Source: DASYHS01 sp035998295 (GTDB taxonomy: Bacteria > Pseudomonadota > Alphaproteobacteria > Azospirillales > Azospirillaceae). From it: DNA of 5,383 bases. Shown here piece by piece: positions 5,262 to 5,383 of this stretch. A program made the position numbers and the translations under genes. The DNA is taken from the NCBI RefSeq assembly GCF_035998295.1, contig NZ_DASYHS010000231.1, positions 1 to 5,383 of the forward strand, given 5' to 3'. The notes under the pieces are model-generated. The model saw only the letters and a program-made list of their open reading frames with translations, was not told the DNA's origin and made no database searches. How positions within the stretch are numbered: the first letter of the stretch is position 1; every line of letters begins with the position of its first letter.

Positions 5262-5383
5262 CTATTCGAGCATGCTGCGCAGCATCCACGCGGTCTTCTC
5301 GTGGATCTGCATGCGCTGGGTCAGCAGGTCGGCGGTCGGCTCGTCGTTCGCCTTCTCGGCCAGCGGGAAGACCTGCCGGGCGG
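5262..5383 (-). CDS. dps: Dps-type ferritin-like DNA-protection protein, C-terminal fragment
   Basis: The window edge cuts this gene, leaving the last 39 residues and a TAG stop (5264-5262). The visible part runs from ARQVFPLAEKANDEPTADLL into TQRMQIHEKTAWMLRSMLE. The ending with paired His-Glu-Lys-Thr-Ala-Trp-Met-Leu-Arg is the hallmark of the last helix of Dps proteins. Dps forms a 12-subunit shell that oxidises and stores iron using peroxide and can coat DNA under stress. The ferroxidase ligands lie earlier in the protein, outside the window, so activity cannot be checked. The family assignment from this short piece is good; whether it is classical DNA-binding Dps or a Dps-like miniferritin is open. 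Confidence 0.85.
   Translation of the reverse strand, partial: ARQVFPLAEKANDEPTADLLTQRMQIHEKTAWMLRSMLE

Overview
The window is GC-rich DNA with long reading frames and strongly biased third positions. It most likely comes from an alphaproteobacterial chromosome. The gene types fit this (beta-keto acid cleavage enzyme, hybrid histidine kinase with a DLRQP-type H-box, MsrP, Dps), and a Rhodospirillales-like source is a guess. No transposase, integrase, tRNA, rRNA or CRISPR array is visible.

Layout, left to right. (1) 2-622, plus strand: the C-terminal two thirds of a beta-keto acid cleavage enzyme (BKACE/DUF849), cut by the window edge. (2) 705-899, plus strand: an unrecognised 64-residue Pro/Ala-rich small protein. 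Its ribosome binding site lies in one arm of a good hairpin (661-700). (3) 889-3835, minus strand: a membrane-bound hybrid sensor histidine kinase, TM-dCache-like-TM-HAMP-PAS-PAS-HisKA-HATPase-REC. It would be about 981 residues, but one extra base near 2374-2379 breaks it into two frames. (4) 3885-4148, minus strand: a small ribbon-helix-helix (RHH) DNA-binding protein preceded by two inverted repeats that look like its promoter and operator. (5) 4244-5203, minus strand: msrP, the Tat-exported molybdoenzyme that repairs periplasmic methionine sulfoxide. (6) 5262-5383, minus strand: the C-terminus of a Dps-type ferritin-like protein, cut by the window edge. A strong GC-rich hairpin separates it from msrP.

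The four minus-strand genes run dps > msrP > RHH > kinase. Dps and MsrP both deal with oxidative damage, and the RHH gene and kinase are close enough (49 bp) to be co-transcribed. The RHH promoter/operator region (4159-4221) is a clear AT-rich island and probably starts a separate RHH-kinase transcript. A role for the RHH protein and kinase in controlling the stress genes is inference from position only. The plus-strand BKACE and small-protein genes converge on the kinase, and the last 11 bases of the small gene overlap the end of the kinase gene.

No clearly new multi-gene system is evident. The most useful leads are the kinase frameshift, the hairpin-masked start of the small Pro/Ala protein, and the RHH operator architecture next to a hybrid kinase.
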